Position numbers and translations under genes: made by a program. From contig NZ_NJAG01000016.1 in the NCBI RefSeq assembly GCF_002872335.1, positions 111,444-175,443 on the forward strand: 64,000 nucleotides of DNA, given 5' to 3'. Numbering within the stretch: position 1 is the stretch's first letter; every line of letters begins with the position of its first letter. The notes below the pieces were generated by a model. It was not told the DNA's origin, searched no databases, and saw only the letters and a list, made by a program, of their open reading frames with translations. Positions 34,018 to 42,451 of this stretch are shown piece after piece. This stretch comes from Siphonobacter sp. BAB-5405. GTDB taxonomy: Bacteria; Bacteroidota; Bacteroidia; Cytophagales; Spirosomataceae.

Positions 34018-35121
34018 ATGGCTTCTATTTACACCCCCAAACAGCAGCGTTATCTGCTCGTTTTTAGTCTTGTAGTGATTACAGGATTTATTATCGCCGG
34101 TTTACGGCAATACATTACGGCTTTTTTCGGAGCCGGTATTTTGTATGTCATTTTTCGTCCCTGGTTTACGACGCTGGTTCATAAAAAGAATTTCAATCGG
34201 ACACTCGTCACAATCGGCTTACTGCTATTTTCCATCATTGTCATCATTATTCCTTTTCTGGTACTAAGCTTGCTGCTGATTGGGCGGGTTCGCTACTACA
34301 GTCAGAATTACCAGGATATTCTCAAACTGGTGAAACGGCTGGAAGACCTGACGGGCTTTTCCATTACGGACGAAGACAATATCCAGTCGCTCATTCAGCA
34401 GGGAGCGAGTTGGGCCAGTCAACAGTTTCCTTCCATCATCGGTGGTACCCTCGACGTACTGATTATTCTGGGTTTGCTGTTTTTTACGATGTACTACATG
34501 TTTCAGCAGGAAGAACAATTTTTGGGCGGACTGCGGCGGTACCTGCCCTTCGATAACGATACGGACGATGAACTGGGCGAAAGTCTCAAGAACATGGTAA
34601 ACGCCAATATTCTGGGTCAGGGTCTGATTTCTTTGATTCAGGGCGTATTGACGGGACTTACGCTTTGGGTTTTCGATATTCCGGACGCGGCGTTCTGGGG
34701 TACCGTTTCGTTCTTTCTGAGTTTCATTCCGGTACTGGGCACTCCACTGGTCTGGGGACCGGCCGGGTTGATTGCACTTTCTCAAGGCAATACGGGTCAG
34801 GGCGTGGGTATTCTGCTCGTTGGACTTATCGTTTTGACCAATGTCGATAACGTCCTGCGGATTGTACTGGCTAAACGCATGGGCGATGTACATCCCCTGA
34901 TTACACTGGCGGGGGTAGTACTCGGCGTTCCCTTGTTCGGGATTCTGGGTCTGGTGATTGGTCCGTTACTCATTGCCTACCTGATCGTACTCTTCAAAGT
35001 GTTCGAACGAACCAACAAGCAGTTGATCAAAGAAGAGAAACAGGAAAATAAAATCATCCAGCAGCAGGCCATGCTCGAACAGCCCGATACGCCTATCATT
35101 CCCGATCATAAACTTTTGTAA
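34018..35121 (+). CDS. AI-2E family transporter
   Basis: 367-residue inner-membrane protein of the AI-2 exporter (TqsA/YdiK/PerM) family. It has about seven hydrophobic segments. A soluble helical part lies between about residues 85 and 145. The signature region NMVNANILGQGLISLIQGVLTGLTLWVFDIPDAAFWGTVSFFLSFIPVLGTPLVWGPAGLIAL follows. The cytoplasmic tail is rich in Glu, Gln and Lys. Members have been linked to autoinducer-2 export or Na+/H+ antiport; which applies here is unknown. A single gene closed by a terminator. Confidence 0.88.
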   Translation: MASIYTPKQQRYLLVFSLVVITGFIIAGLRQYITAFFGAGILYVIFRPWFTTLVHKKNFNRTLVTIGLLLFSIIVIIIPFLVLSLLLIGRVRYYSQNYQDILKLVKRLEDLTGFSITDEDNIQSLIQQGASWASQQFPSIIGGTLDVLIILGLLFFTMYYMFQQEEQFLGGLRRYLPFDNDTDDELGESLKNMVNANILGQGLISLIQGVLTGLTLWVFDIPDAAFWGTVSFFLSFIPVLGTPLVWGPAGLIALSQGNTGQGVGILLVGLIVLTNVDNVLRIVLAKRMGDVHPLITLAGVVLGVPLFGILGLVIGPLLIAYLIVLFKVFERTNKQLIKEEKQENKIIQQQAMLEQPDTPIIPDHKLL

Positions 35122-35127
35122 GTATAG

Positions 35128-35175
35128 CAGCAGTCACCTCCCGTGATGATCGGCCCGGTGACTGCTGTTTTTTCT
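35128..35175 (+). terminator. Intrinsic terminator of the AI-2E gene
   Basis: CAGCAGTCACC (35128-35138) pairs with GGTGACTGCTG (35157-35167), then TTTTTTCT. Confidence 0.85.
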
Positions 35176-35194
35176 ATCCTTCCCTAACTACCGC

Positions 35195-35641
35195 ATGAAA
35201 CCATTTCTTGTCTTACTATCCTTTACTTTGATTACCCTTATTGGCGTGTGGCTCTCGTCGGGAGCCTGGCATTTGCGTTTTGCGGCTAATGTGGGTATGA
35301 GTGTCATGTTACTATTCACGGCTCTGGGCCACTTCGTCTTCTGGAAAGGCATGTCCCTGATGTTACCTCCGTTCATTCCCTTTCGAAAGGTTATTGTCTG
35401 GGCAACGGGGGTTCTGGAAATAGCCGCCGCTATGGGTTTGCTCTTCCCTACCTTTCGCCATACGACGGCCGTTTGGCTCATTATCTTCTTTATCCTAATT
35501 TTTCCGGCCAATGTGTATGCGGCCCTACAACGAGTGGATTACCAGAAAGCAACCTACACCGGGCCCGGTACTGACTATCTCTGGTTACGGACGGCTTTAC
35601 AGTTTTTCTTCATCGTCTGGGTCTGGTTTTTCAGTTGGTAG
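35195..35641 (+). CDS. DoxX-like small membrane protein
   Basis: 148-residue protein with four predicted membrane helices (about 3-20, 28-50, 65-85 and 92-110, with another hydrophobic stretch at the end). VLEIAAAMGLLFPTFRHTTAVWLIIFFILIFPANVYAAL is the DoxX/DoxD-like pattern. Such proteins are often tied to redox stress or to quinone-linked oxidation, but this one has no informative neighbour. The weaker ends of the alignment make the exact subfamily uncertain. Confidence 0.65.
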   Translation: MKPFLVLLSFTLITLIGVWLSSGAWHLRFAANVGMSVMLLFTALGHFVFWKGMSLMLPPFIPFRKVIVWATGVLEIAAAMGLLFPTFRHTTAVWLIIFFILIFPANVYAALQRVDYQKATYTGPGTDYLWLRTALQFFFIVWVWFFSW

Positions 35642-35686
35642 CCGTTCTCGAATGAAGTCGATCCATAAGGCTACGATCCAGTATTC

Positions 35687-35728
35687 ATGAAAAAGAGACG
35701 CGACCTGTAGATCGCGTCTCTTTTTCAT
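35687..35728. terminator. Bidirectional terminator
   Basis: 17-bp perfect stem, arms 35687-35703 (ATGAAAAAGAGACGCGA) and 35712-35728. It serves the DoxX-like gene and the convergent fucosidase gene. Confidence 0.9.
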
Positions 35729-37860
35729 TATTTAACCTTCCACTCCAGGGAAAGATTGGGTAGCTGTAAATCCCGATGCGGCGTGGGCGGCTCGTGTAAT
35801 TGCCAACTTAGCGTATTACTCGGTTCGAGTTTTATCCGCTGGAGTCGTTTACGGTACATGACCTGCGGAACCTGATCGCTGATCAGAACGGGTACCTGAT
35901 CGTGGTAGCGGTTGTAGAGTTTAACCAGCAACTGGTTGGTTCCGGGCCGTACTTTCAGGAGTACCACGTCCCGCGTCGAATCCGTTTTCTCAGGGTTGTT
36001 GTGCAGTAACAGCGGTTGTCCGTTCAGCCAGACCCCTACGGCATCCCCACTTCTGATGTCTACCAGTACGGGCTGAGCTTTGTCCGCCGTAATTTCCTGC
36101 AGTACAAACCAGCTTTGGGAAGGCTGAGCGGGTAGCTGATGAGCTTCGCCTTTCTTCCAATCCGTCGCCTGCCAGGGTTTTCCACTGGCGAGCCAGCTTC
36201 TGGAAGGATCAATGGGAATGACGCTCGTCCAGCCAATGCCGGTATTGGCTACCTGATTCAGATAGATGGCCCCCCAGGTCAGCTTGCCCGTCTGCGGAAT
36301 GGGTACTTCTTCCGCTTCATCCAGAATGACGGGTTGCGATTCACCATTGACCTGCAAATCAATACTACGGCCTTTTTCTTCCTCGGTGAATACTACTGTG
36401 GGCGTTATTGAAGTGGCCTTGGGTAATTCGATCTGCCAGGAATCTTTCACGACCGTTCGGTAATACGTGTTATAATCGACGCCGCCCATGCTGTAATGAT
36501 GTTCGGCATTATCGTGCTGGAGTACTACCGTTTTCTGCGTTGGATCTACCGTAAGTACCCGGGCAGGCGGAACGCTGTATCCGTTTGCAAATTCCAGCAT
36601 AAGTACCGGAACGTCTTTTACCGATTTGATTTCCGCCGGTAACATGATTTGTAGGTTGTTCCCCATTCGCTTGTACGAAGCCGTTTGTTGCGGTTGTCCC
36701 AGTACGTGAATGATCTTGACGGCTCCGGTGATATTAGGCAGCGTAATGGTACGGCTGGCGGGCATTTGCAGCAGCGACAGGTAGAGTTTATTCGGTCCCG
36801 AAGCCGTTACCTCCCCCCATTTGAAAGGCGTAGGAAAGGGATCGGGACTGGTGCCGTATACGGCTTCTCCGTTCTGCCGGAGCCATTTCCCAATTTTTAG
36901 TAGTACGTCCTGCTCAAACGCCACGACGGAGCCATCGCCCCGGGGGCCGATGTTCAACAGATAATTTCCACCGCGACTAACCACTTTCAGTAAACTAGCC
37001 AGTTTTTCGCGGGCCTTATCCTCCACCGAACCGTGTTCCTGCCAGGAACGGTACCCCCAGGTTTCGTCGTAAATGGAAGCAGGCGTTTGCCAGGGCGTAG
37101 CGATTTTGTAGTTGGGATATTCATTGTCACCCATGACGCAGAAATCACCCGCCTCGTTGCCCAGTCGTCCGCTGACCATACAATTGGGTTGCAATTGGTG
37201 AACCAGCTCCCGGAGCTCGCGACTTTGCTGGGGCGTTTGCGAACCCATGTCGAACCAGAGCTCGGAAATGGGTCCGTAATTGGTGAGCAGTTCGCGAATC
37301 TGGTTTTTATTGTATGCGTGGTGAGCCGCCGGAATCGGATCGGAATTACTACTGGAAATGGGGTACGCCGCCGGAAAATGCCAGTCGATGACCGAGAAAT
37401 ACAGTCCGAATTTAAGTCCGTTCCGCTGACAGGCCTCGGCCATTTCTTTCACGACATCGCGGTGATAGGGGGTGGCATCCACCATATTGAATTTCGTGTA
37501 GGCCGATTTGAACAGGCAAAAGCCGTCGTGGTGCTTCGAGGTCAGTACGATGGAACGCATGCCCGCCGCTTTCGCCAGCAGGGCTACCGAATCCGGATTC
37601 CAGAGTTTAGGGTCGAACGTTTTGGCGACGTTCTCGTACGTATCGCTATACAGACCCGCGGCGTGAGCCCGAATTTGCTCGCTATACCCTCTGGACACGG
37701 GCTTGCCTTCCCATACGCCGCCTAAAACGGAGTACACCCCCCAGTGAATGAATAGGGAGTACTTGTCGTTCTTCCAGGTTTCCAGGGCTTTAGAGGACTG
37801 TTGAGCTAAACTGGCAAGCGTGGTACAAAAGAAAATGAGTAGTAGGTACAATCGTTTCAT
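35728..37860 (-). CDS. GH29 alpha-L-fucosidase
   Basis: 710-residue exported glycosidase that releases terminal alpha-L-fucose. After a signal peptide (first 19 residues) comes the GH29 barrel (about 25-350): YSLFIHWGVYSVLGGVWEG, TSKHHDGFCLFKSAYTKFN, RNGLKFGLYFSVIDWH, and ISELWFDMGSQ, which carries the catalytic nucleophile Asp. GNYLLNIGPRGDG closes the barrel. The rest (about 350-710) is beta-rich, with accessory galactose-binding-like modules, longer than in minimal GH29 enzymes. Fucose decorates pectin side chains and xyloglucan, so it fits the other pectin enzymes here. It is a single gene. Confidence 0.87.
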   Translation of the reverse strand: MKRLYLLLIFFCTTLASLAQQSSKALETWKNDKYSLFIHWGVYSVLGGVWEGKPVSRGYSEQIRAHAAGLYSDTYENVAKTFDPKLWNPDSVALLAKAAGMRSIVLTSKHHDGFCLFKSAYTKFNMVDATPYHRDVVKEMAEACQRNGLKFGLYFSVIDWHFPAAYPISSSNSDPIPAAHHAYNKNQIRELLTNYGPISELWFDMGSQTPQQSRELRELVHQLQPNCMVSGRLGNEAGDFCVMGDNEYPNYKIATPWQTPASIYDETWGYRSWQEHGSVEDKAREKLASLLKVVSRGGNYLLNIGPRGDGSVVAFEQDVLLKIGKWLRQNGEAVYGTSPDPFPTPFKWGEVTASGPNKLYLSLLQMPASRTITLPNITGAVKIIHVLGQPQQTASYKRMGNNLQIMLPAEIKSVKDVPVLMLEFANGYSVPPARVLTVDPTQKTVVLQHDNAEHHYSMGGVDYNTYYRTVVKDSWQIELPKATSITPTVVFTEEEKGRSIDLQVNGESQPVILDEAEEVPIPQTGKLTWGAIYLNQVANTGIGWTSVIPIDPSRSWLASGKPWQATDWKKGEAHQLPAQPSQSWFVLQEITADKAQPVLVDIRSGDAVGVWLNGQPLLLHNNPEKTDSTRDVVLLKVRPGTNQLLVKLYNRYHDQVPVLISDQVPQVMYRKRLQRIKLEPSNTLSWQLHEPPTPHRDLQLPNLSLEWKVK

Positions 37861-38025
37861 ACAGACCGGTTGAAGGGGTTAACGTTTCTCTAGCAATAAT
37901 CGAAAGGTCAGATCATTGTTTTGATTAGGCCGTGAATTACTGATTTATTTCCGGGGATTGGAATATTTCTTTTCGCGTCTGCTACTCGCTTTATCCTACT
38001 AAGAGCAGTCTTTTTAATCGTGATT

Positions 38026-38988
38026 ATGAAACTGATTCGCGTACTTCTATTTCTGTTTCTCCTGGTATCTTTTGCTTCATTGACTGTCGCTCAGTCGGTT
38101 GAATATCCGTATCCGGTTCAATATATCAACCTCCATCAGGAACAGAAAACGTTTCGTATGGCCTACATGGACGTACCGCCTGTGGGCAAAATGAACGCTA
38201 AGACGGCCCTACTTTTTCACGGAAAGAACTTCAACGGCGTGTACTGGCGGGATGTTATTGCTTTTCTGCGAAAAGCTGGCTATCGGGTAATCGTACCCGA
38301 TCAGGTAGGTTGGGGCAAATCCGATTTCCCGGACCTGCATTACAGTTTCCATGCTTTAGCCACTCACAACAAACGACTACTGGATTCGCTCGGTATTGAT
38401 CAAGTCACCCTGATTGCTCACTCGATGGGCGGCATGCTGGCGACGCGGTTTACACTGATGTACCCGGAAACAGTCCGCGAACTGATTCTGGAAAATCCAA
38501 TCGGACTGGAAGACTACCGAACGATCGTCCCTTACCTACCCCTCGACGAAGCTTACCAGAACGAACTTGCCGCCACCTACGAATCCTACAAAAAGTACCA
38601 GCAGAGCTATTATCCGCAGTGGAAACCCGCGTACGAAGAATGGGTACAGGTGCAGGCCGCCGCTTTGAAAGACCCGCGATTCAAACAGATTGCCTGGGTC
38701 AATGCCCTCACCTATCAGATGATTTACGAACAGCCGGTTTGTTATGAATTCAAAAATATCCGCGTACCGACCTTACTGATTATTGGTCAGGAAGACCGCA
38801 CCATCGTAGGCAAGAATCGGGTACCCAAAGATCGGGTGAATCAGTATGGTCAGTACCCGGCCTTGGGAAAGCGTACGCAGCAGCAAATACCGGGCAGCAA
38901 GCTCGTAGCTCTGCCCGGCGTAGGACATATTCCGCACGTACAGGATTTGGAAGCGTATCGAAAGGCTGTATTAGACTTTGCGAAGTAA
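38026..38988 (+). CDS. Exported alpha/beta hydrolase
   Basis: 320-residue hydrolase with a signal peptide (MKLIRVLLFLFLLVSFASLTVA). The alpha/beta fold is clear: oxyanion region LLFHGKNFNG (about 63-71), nucleophile elbow LIAHSMGGM with Ser133, an acid candidate in LLIIGQEDRTI, and catalytic His in PGVGHIPH near the end. A helical cap sits between about 160 and 230 (EAYQNELAATYESYKKYQQ). The substrate is unknown; it could be a peptidase-, lipase- or haloalkane-type enzyme. Translation most likely begins at the ATG at 38026, two codons inside a GTG frame start. Confidence 0.8.
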   Translation: MKLIRVLLFLFLLVSFASLTVAQSVEYPYPVQYINLHQEQKTFRMAYMDVPPVGKMNAKTALLFHGKNFNGVYWRDVIAFLRKAGYRVIVPDQVGWGKSDFPDLHYSFHALATHNKRLLDSLGIDQVTLIAHSMGGMLATRFTLMYPETVRELILENPIGLEDYRTIVPYLPLDEAYQNELAATYESYKKYQQSYYPQWKPAYEEWVQVQAAALKDPRFKQIAWVNALTYQMIYEQPVCYEFKNIRVPTLLIIGQEDRTIVGKNRVPKDRVNQYGQYPALGKRTQQQIPGSKLVALPGVGHIPHVQDLEAYRKAVLDFAK

Positions 38989-39040
38989 ACGAGAGGTGAT
39001 ACACCATCCAGCAACGCCACCCCTATTACAAATAATCTAA

Positions 39041-39144
39041 AAACCCCGGAGGGGTTTCATGTGCATAGCCCGGGATGCAATCCCGGGGCCAAATTTTTCC
39101 TGGGATTGCATCCCAGGCTATTCAGGTTGAACCCCTCCGGGGTT
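39041..39144. repeat. Two composite-repeat copies in inverted orientation (R6, R7)
   Basis: R6: AAACCCC/GGGGTTT (39041-39057) plus CCCGGGAT/ATCCCGGG (39069-39087). R7 is its mirror image: CCTGGGAT/ATCCCAGG (39099-39117), then AACCCC/GGGGTT (39130-39144). The 104 bases could fold as four hairpins or one long hairpin. It lies between two convergent genes. Confidence 0.75.
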
Positions 39145-39171
39145 ATTAGGATTTTCGCTACGAGAAGGGCT

Positions 39172-39720
39172 TTAATCTTTTTTAGTGGCTGGATCGAACA
39201 CCATTCCTGTACATAAGCAGTAGCGTCCTTCCGTCCGATCCAGAATATCGTGGTTCTTGCAAGCCTGACATCCTTTCCAGAAGCGACCATCGTGGGGCAA
39301 AGCCTCGAAGGCTACGGGTTGAAAACCTAGGCGGGTATTTACTTTCATGACCGCCGTCCCAGTAGTAATGCCGAAGATTTTAGCCTGCGGAAATAGTTTT
39401 CGACATAATCGAAACAGCTTCCTTTTCAGCTTTTCGGCCAGTTTCATGCCCCGAAATTCCGGAGCGACGATGAGGCCGGAATTGGAAACAAACTTGCCTT
39501 CTTCGTACACATCCCAGTAACAGAAACCGGCCCAGGTCCCATCGGCGTACGTTGCTACGATGCCTTCGTGCTCCCGCATTTTGGTCCTTATGTACTCCGG
39601 CGAACGTTCGCCGATCCCCGTGCCCCGAGCCTCGGCACTTTCCTTCATGGCGATACAGATTGTGTCGGCGAAGGCGGCGTGCCGGGCCGAGGCTACTTCA
39701 ATTTTAAACGCTTCTTTCAT
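39172..39720 (-). CDS. GNAT acetyltransferase of the arginine-operon type
   Basis: 182-residue GNAT protein with a C-terminal Cys cluster. The core (SNSGLIVAPEFRGMKLAEKLKRK, about 79-101; FGITTGTAVMKVNTRLGFQPV) is followed by FWKGCQACKNHDIL and YCLCTGMVFDP. Cys151, Cys154, Cys168 and Cys170 probably form a metal site. From memory this is the acetyltransferase found directly before argG in Bacteroidota arginine operons, where it is thought to acylate glutamate. Here no arg biosynthesis gene is adjacent. The ATG at 39720 is chosen because the longer frame overlaps the upstream gene, which ends five bases away. Confidence 0.7.
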   Translation of the reverse strand: MKEAFKIEVASARHAAFADTICIAMKESAEARGTGIGERSPEYIRTKMREHEGIVATYADGTWAGFCYWDVYEEGKFVSNSGLIVAPEFRGMKLAEKLKRKLFRLCRKLFPQAKIFGITTGTAVMKVNTRLGFQPVAFEALPHDGRFWKGCQACKNHDILDRTEGRYCLCTGMVFDPATKKD

Positions 39721-39724
39721 CACC

Positions 39725-40087
39725 TTAGGGCAGCGAATTGGAAATCTGTCGAATGTATTCACTACGTAATTGTAAGGGCATGAGGTGAATGAGCACTTCC
39801 GCACTTTCATCGTGCCGATCCAGCAATGAGGCCAGACTGTATACGTAATTGGCACAAACCGCGTTTCTAATCTGATGGCTCCCGTCAGCAAGCAGTTCGT
39901 CCGCGGCTACAAAACAATGTTTGACGGCGATAAAATCGTGGTGGTCCGCAAATCGATGCGTCAGCTCGCTCAGCAGAGCCATCACTTTACAGGGGCCTAG
40001 TTCGGGCGAAATCCTCGCCAGATCGCCCTGAGCTTCGGGTACCCGGGTCCGCACCAGCGGAACTAGATCGGCATTGCGTATTTCCAT
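39725..40087 (-). CDS. Uncharacterised small protein upstream of the GNAT gene
   Basis: 120-residue protein that I do not recognise. It has no signal peptide, membrane helix or obvious motif. It appears mostly alpha-helical, with Cys residues in GPCKVMAL, VKHCFVAAD and NAVCANYVYSL (about residues 33, 57 and 79). Coding potential is supported by the tight spacing: only four bases separate its stop from the GNAT start, so the two are almost surely co-transcribed. A role alongside the acetyltransferase is an inference from that coupling alone. Confidence 0.6.
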   Translation of the reverse strand: MEIRNADLVPLVRTRVPEAQGDLARISPELGPCKVMALLSELTHRFADHHDFIAVKHCFVAADELLADGSHQIRNAVCANYVYSLASLLDRHDESAEVLIHLMPLQLRSEYIRQISNSLP

Positions 40088-40262
40088 ACTTCAGGTAAGT
40101 TTTGCCTTGTTGGATACCAAACCAATGCCAGCCGATTAGCTTTTTTTGGACCCACTGATCGTCAGCAAATTATTCAAAGGAATCCTATCTTCGCCTTTCC
40201 ACTTTGATAGGATAGAATTTCCAAAATGAAAAAAAAGCGTGGCTCGACCTCCCAATCGTGGC

Positions 40263-40271
40263 TACTTTTGA
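40263..40271 (+). promoter_or_regulatory. -7 promoter element of the M28 peptidase gene
   Basis: TACTTTTGA (TAnnTTTG), 25 bases before the GTG start. A second candidate, TATCTTCGC at 40186, is less like the consensus. Confidence 0.5.
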
Positions 40272-40296
40272 AGTTTGTACGTAACGTCTCATTCCC

Positions 40297-41235
40297 GTGA
40301 AAAAACTCTTTGCTCTGCTCTGCCTGTTCAGTTCTGCTCCGCTCTTTGCCCAGGAATATTTACCTTCCGTAGATCGTATTTCCAAACATATTCACACGCT
40401 GGCTTCCGACCAGATGAAAGGCCGCGGTACGGGTAGTAAGGAAAATGATAAAGCCGCCCAGTACATTACCAAAGAATTTCGCAAACTCGGTCTACTACCG
40501 ATGGGTTCCGAAGGCTACTGGCAGCCCTTTACGGCTAAAGTGAAGCGGGTCGTTGTAACGGACAGCCTGAGAAAAGCGAAAAACGTAATCGGGTTTCTGA
40601 ACAATCGGGCTCCGCATACCATTGTCATTGGTGCTCATTATGATCACCTCGGTATGGGTCGTCAGGGTAGCTCGCTGGAAAAAAATCCCGAAGGAAAAAT
40701 TCATAATGGAGCCGACGATAACGCCTCGGGTGTAGCGGGCTTACTGGAACTGGCCCGGTACTACACTCAGAATGGCGTGAAAGAAGAATACAACTTTCTG
40801 TTCATTGCTTTCGGGGCCGAAGAACTAGGCTTGCAGGGTTCCCGCCATTTTCTGGCCAATCCAACCGTACCACTGGATCAGCTTAATTTCATGGTTTGCA
40901 TGGACATGATTGGTCGGTACAACCCCGATCGTGGCGTGGGCGTGGGTGGCGTTGGAACGAGCGATACCTGGGCCAAAGTGTTTGAAGGGGTGGACGCTTC
41001 GGTGAAGTTCTTTACGGATCGGGCGGGCAATGGCGGATCGGATAATGCCGCGTTTTACGCCAAACAGATTCCCGTTCTGTTCTTCCACACGGGTGGCCAC
41101 GATGATTACCACAAACCCACAGACGACGTAGAAAAAATCGATTTCAAGTCCGAAGTAGGTATTCTTAATCTGGAAATAAAGATCATTGACAACGCTTTGA
41201 AGCAACCGAAGATGAGCTTCACGCCCGTTAGTTAG
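40297..41235 (+). CDS. Exported M28 family zinc peptidase
   Basis: 312-residue aminopeptidase-type enzyme with a signal peptide (MKKLFALLCLFSSAPLFA). The M28 metal ligands are all present: His114 and Asp116 in GAHYDHLG, Asp141 in HNGADDNASG, catalytic Glu175 and ligand Glu176 in GAEELG, Asp203 in CMDMIGR, and His272 in DYHKPTDD. It therefore should be an active two-zinc exopeptidase of the periplasm or outer surface. The start is GTG, which places the signal peptide correctly. It is convergent with the reductase gene at 41345. Confidence 0.9.
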   Translation: MKKLFALLCLFSSAPLFAQEYLPSVDRISKHIHTLASDQMKGRGTGSKENDKAAQYITKEFRKLGLLPMGSEGYWQPFTAKVKRVVVTDSLRKAKNVIGFLNNRAPHTIVIGAHYDHLGMGRQGSSLEKNPEGKIHNGADDNASGVAGLLELARYYTQNGVKEEYNFLFIAFGAEELGLQGSRHFLANPTVPLDQLNFMVCMDMIGRYNPDRGVGVGGVGTSDTWAKVFEGVDASVKFFTDRAGNGGSDNAAFYAKQIPVLFFHTGGHDDYHKPTDDVEKIDFKSEVGILNLEIKIIDNALKQPKMSFTPVS

Positions 41236-41344
41236 TTTATTAGTTTAGTTGTTGGTTGTTTGTTATTAGTGGTTGTTGATTGTCGTTGGTTTATAGCCGA
41301 TGGCCTAGGCCCATTACCCACAACCATTAACAAACAACCAACAA
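41236..41344. repeat. GT-rich/AC-rich inverted repeat between convergent genes
   Basis: TAGTTGTTGGTTGTTTGTTA (about 41249-41268) and the complementary AACAAACAACCAACAACTA (about 41330-41348) can pair over almost 20 bases. It fills the spacer between the M28 gene and the leftward reductase gene. There is no T run after the stem. Confidence 0.7.
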
Positions 41345-42226
41345 CTACCCCCCGGTGGTACGCCGAATGGTTTGTTCAATTTCGTCCCATCCTTCATCCG
41401 GAATCATTTCCAAAGCACTAAACTGCCCGGCCCCTTTCAGCCACTCGCCGCCATCGATCGTAAAATCCTGGCCGGTGATGTAGGCCGAATAGTCCGACAT
41501 CAGGTAAGCGGCCAGATTCGCCAGCTCCTGATGCTCACCCACTCGTCCTAGGGGTACCCGACTTTCCGGTTTGATTAAGTCAGCGACGGGCTCGGGGACG
41601 AGTCGGTCCCAGGCTCCTTTGGTGGGAAAAGGTCCGGGAGCGATGTTGTTAAGTCGGATCCCATGCCGGGCCCACTCCACCGCCAGCGAACGCGTCAGGA
41701 TACGCACTCCCGCCTTGGATACGGCTGAGGGAACGGTATAGCCCGTACCCGTAAAGGCGTAACTGGTGATGATACTCAGGATGGTTCCCGGCTGCTTTTG
41801 CTCGATCCAGTGCTTGCCCGCCGCCAGCGTAAAATTCACCGAACCCTGTAGAACAATGCCGATAACGGTTTCGAAGGCTTTGGCACTTAACCGTTCGGTT
41901 GGACTAATGAAATTACCCGCCGCGTTGTTGACGAGTCCATCAAGCCGGCCAAAGCGTTCGAGCGTTTTCGAGAGTACGTTTTCGATTTGATCATACTGCC
42001 GAACATCGCAGGGTACGGCAAGTACCTGTCCGCCGGTAGTTTCCATCAACTCCCGGGCCGTAGCTTCGATCACGGCCTGTTTGCGGGAACAAATCGTAAC
42101 ATTCGCTCCCAGCCTTAGAAACTCCCGAACCATGGATTTGCCCAGGCCGGTACCACCGCCCGTTACCAGAATGGTTTTGCCCGTTAATGTTCCTGGGGTA
42201 AGCATGGGCTGGGTATAGAGATGCAT
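41345..42226 (-). CDS. 2,4-dienoyl-CoA reductase-like short-chain dehydrogenase
   Basis: 293-residue SDR oxidoreductase. The cofactor motif is TGGGTGLG, with NNAAG downstream. Over its length it follows the mitochondrial DECR1 pattern rather than a generic SDR: TSYAFTGTGYTVPSAVSKAGV, LNNIAPGPFPTKGAWDRLVP, and a C-terminal DGGEWLKGAGQF. DECR enzymes use NADPH to reduce conjugated dienoyl-CoAs during oxidation of unsaturated fatty acids. The ATG at 42226 is chosen for a normal N-terminus. No beta-oxidation genes are adjacent. Confidence 0.8.
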   Translation of the reverse strand: MHLYTQPMLTPGTLTGKTILVTGGGTGLGKSMVREFLRLGANVTICSRKQAVIEATARELMETTGGQVLAVPCDVRQYDQIENVLSKTLERFGRLDGLVNNAAGNFISPTERLSAKAFETVIGIVLQGSVNFTLAAGKHWIEQKQPGTILSIITSYAFTGTGYTVPSAVSKAGVRILTRSLAVEWARHGIRLNNIAPGPFPTKGAWDRLVPEPVADLIKPESRVPLGRVGEHQELANLAAYLMSDYSAYITGQDFTIDGGEWLKGAGQFSALEMIPDEGWDEIEQTIRRTTGG

Positions 42227-42335
42227 AGGTTTAGTATTACGTTCTTTGTTTGTATTGAAGGCAGGCAGGACCCTGCCGAATGGTAGGTACAAGTTTGGAA
42301 ACTTGCACCAGTCGCCCTTTTTTAATCGAGCCCTT

Positions 42336-42381
42336 AACCCAGAAGAGGTTTCCTGTCATTAGCCCCGTATGCCATGCGGGG
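42336..42381. repeat. Composite hairpin repeat, copy R8
   Basis: AACC..GGTT hairpin (42336-42350), linker TTCCTGTCATTAGC, then CCCCGTAT/ATGCGGGG (42363-42381), the last stem identical to the copy at 3018. A CAAGTTT/AAACTTG palindrome lies just before it at 42290-42306. Confidence 0.65.
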
Positions 42382-42451
42382 AATCTAAACAAAACTTCCC
42401 GAAAACCGGAAGCTTTCGGGAAGATACATAAACGCCTGAAACTATTCTGAA

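Noticed and set aside
39721..39891. Longer N-terminus of the arginine-type GNAT
   Set aside because: It overlaps the upstream small gene, and the family begins near MKEAFKIEVA.
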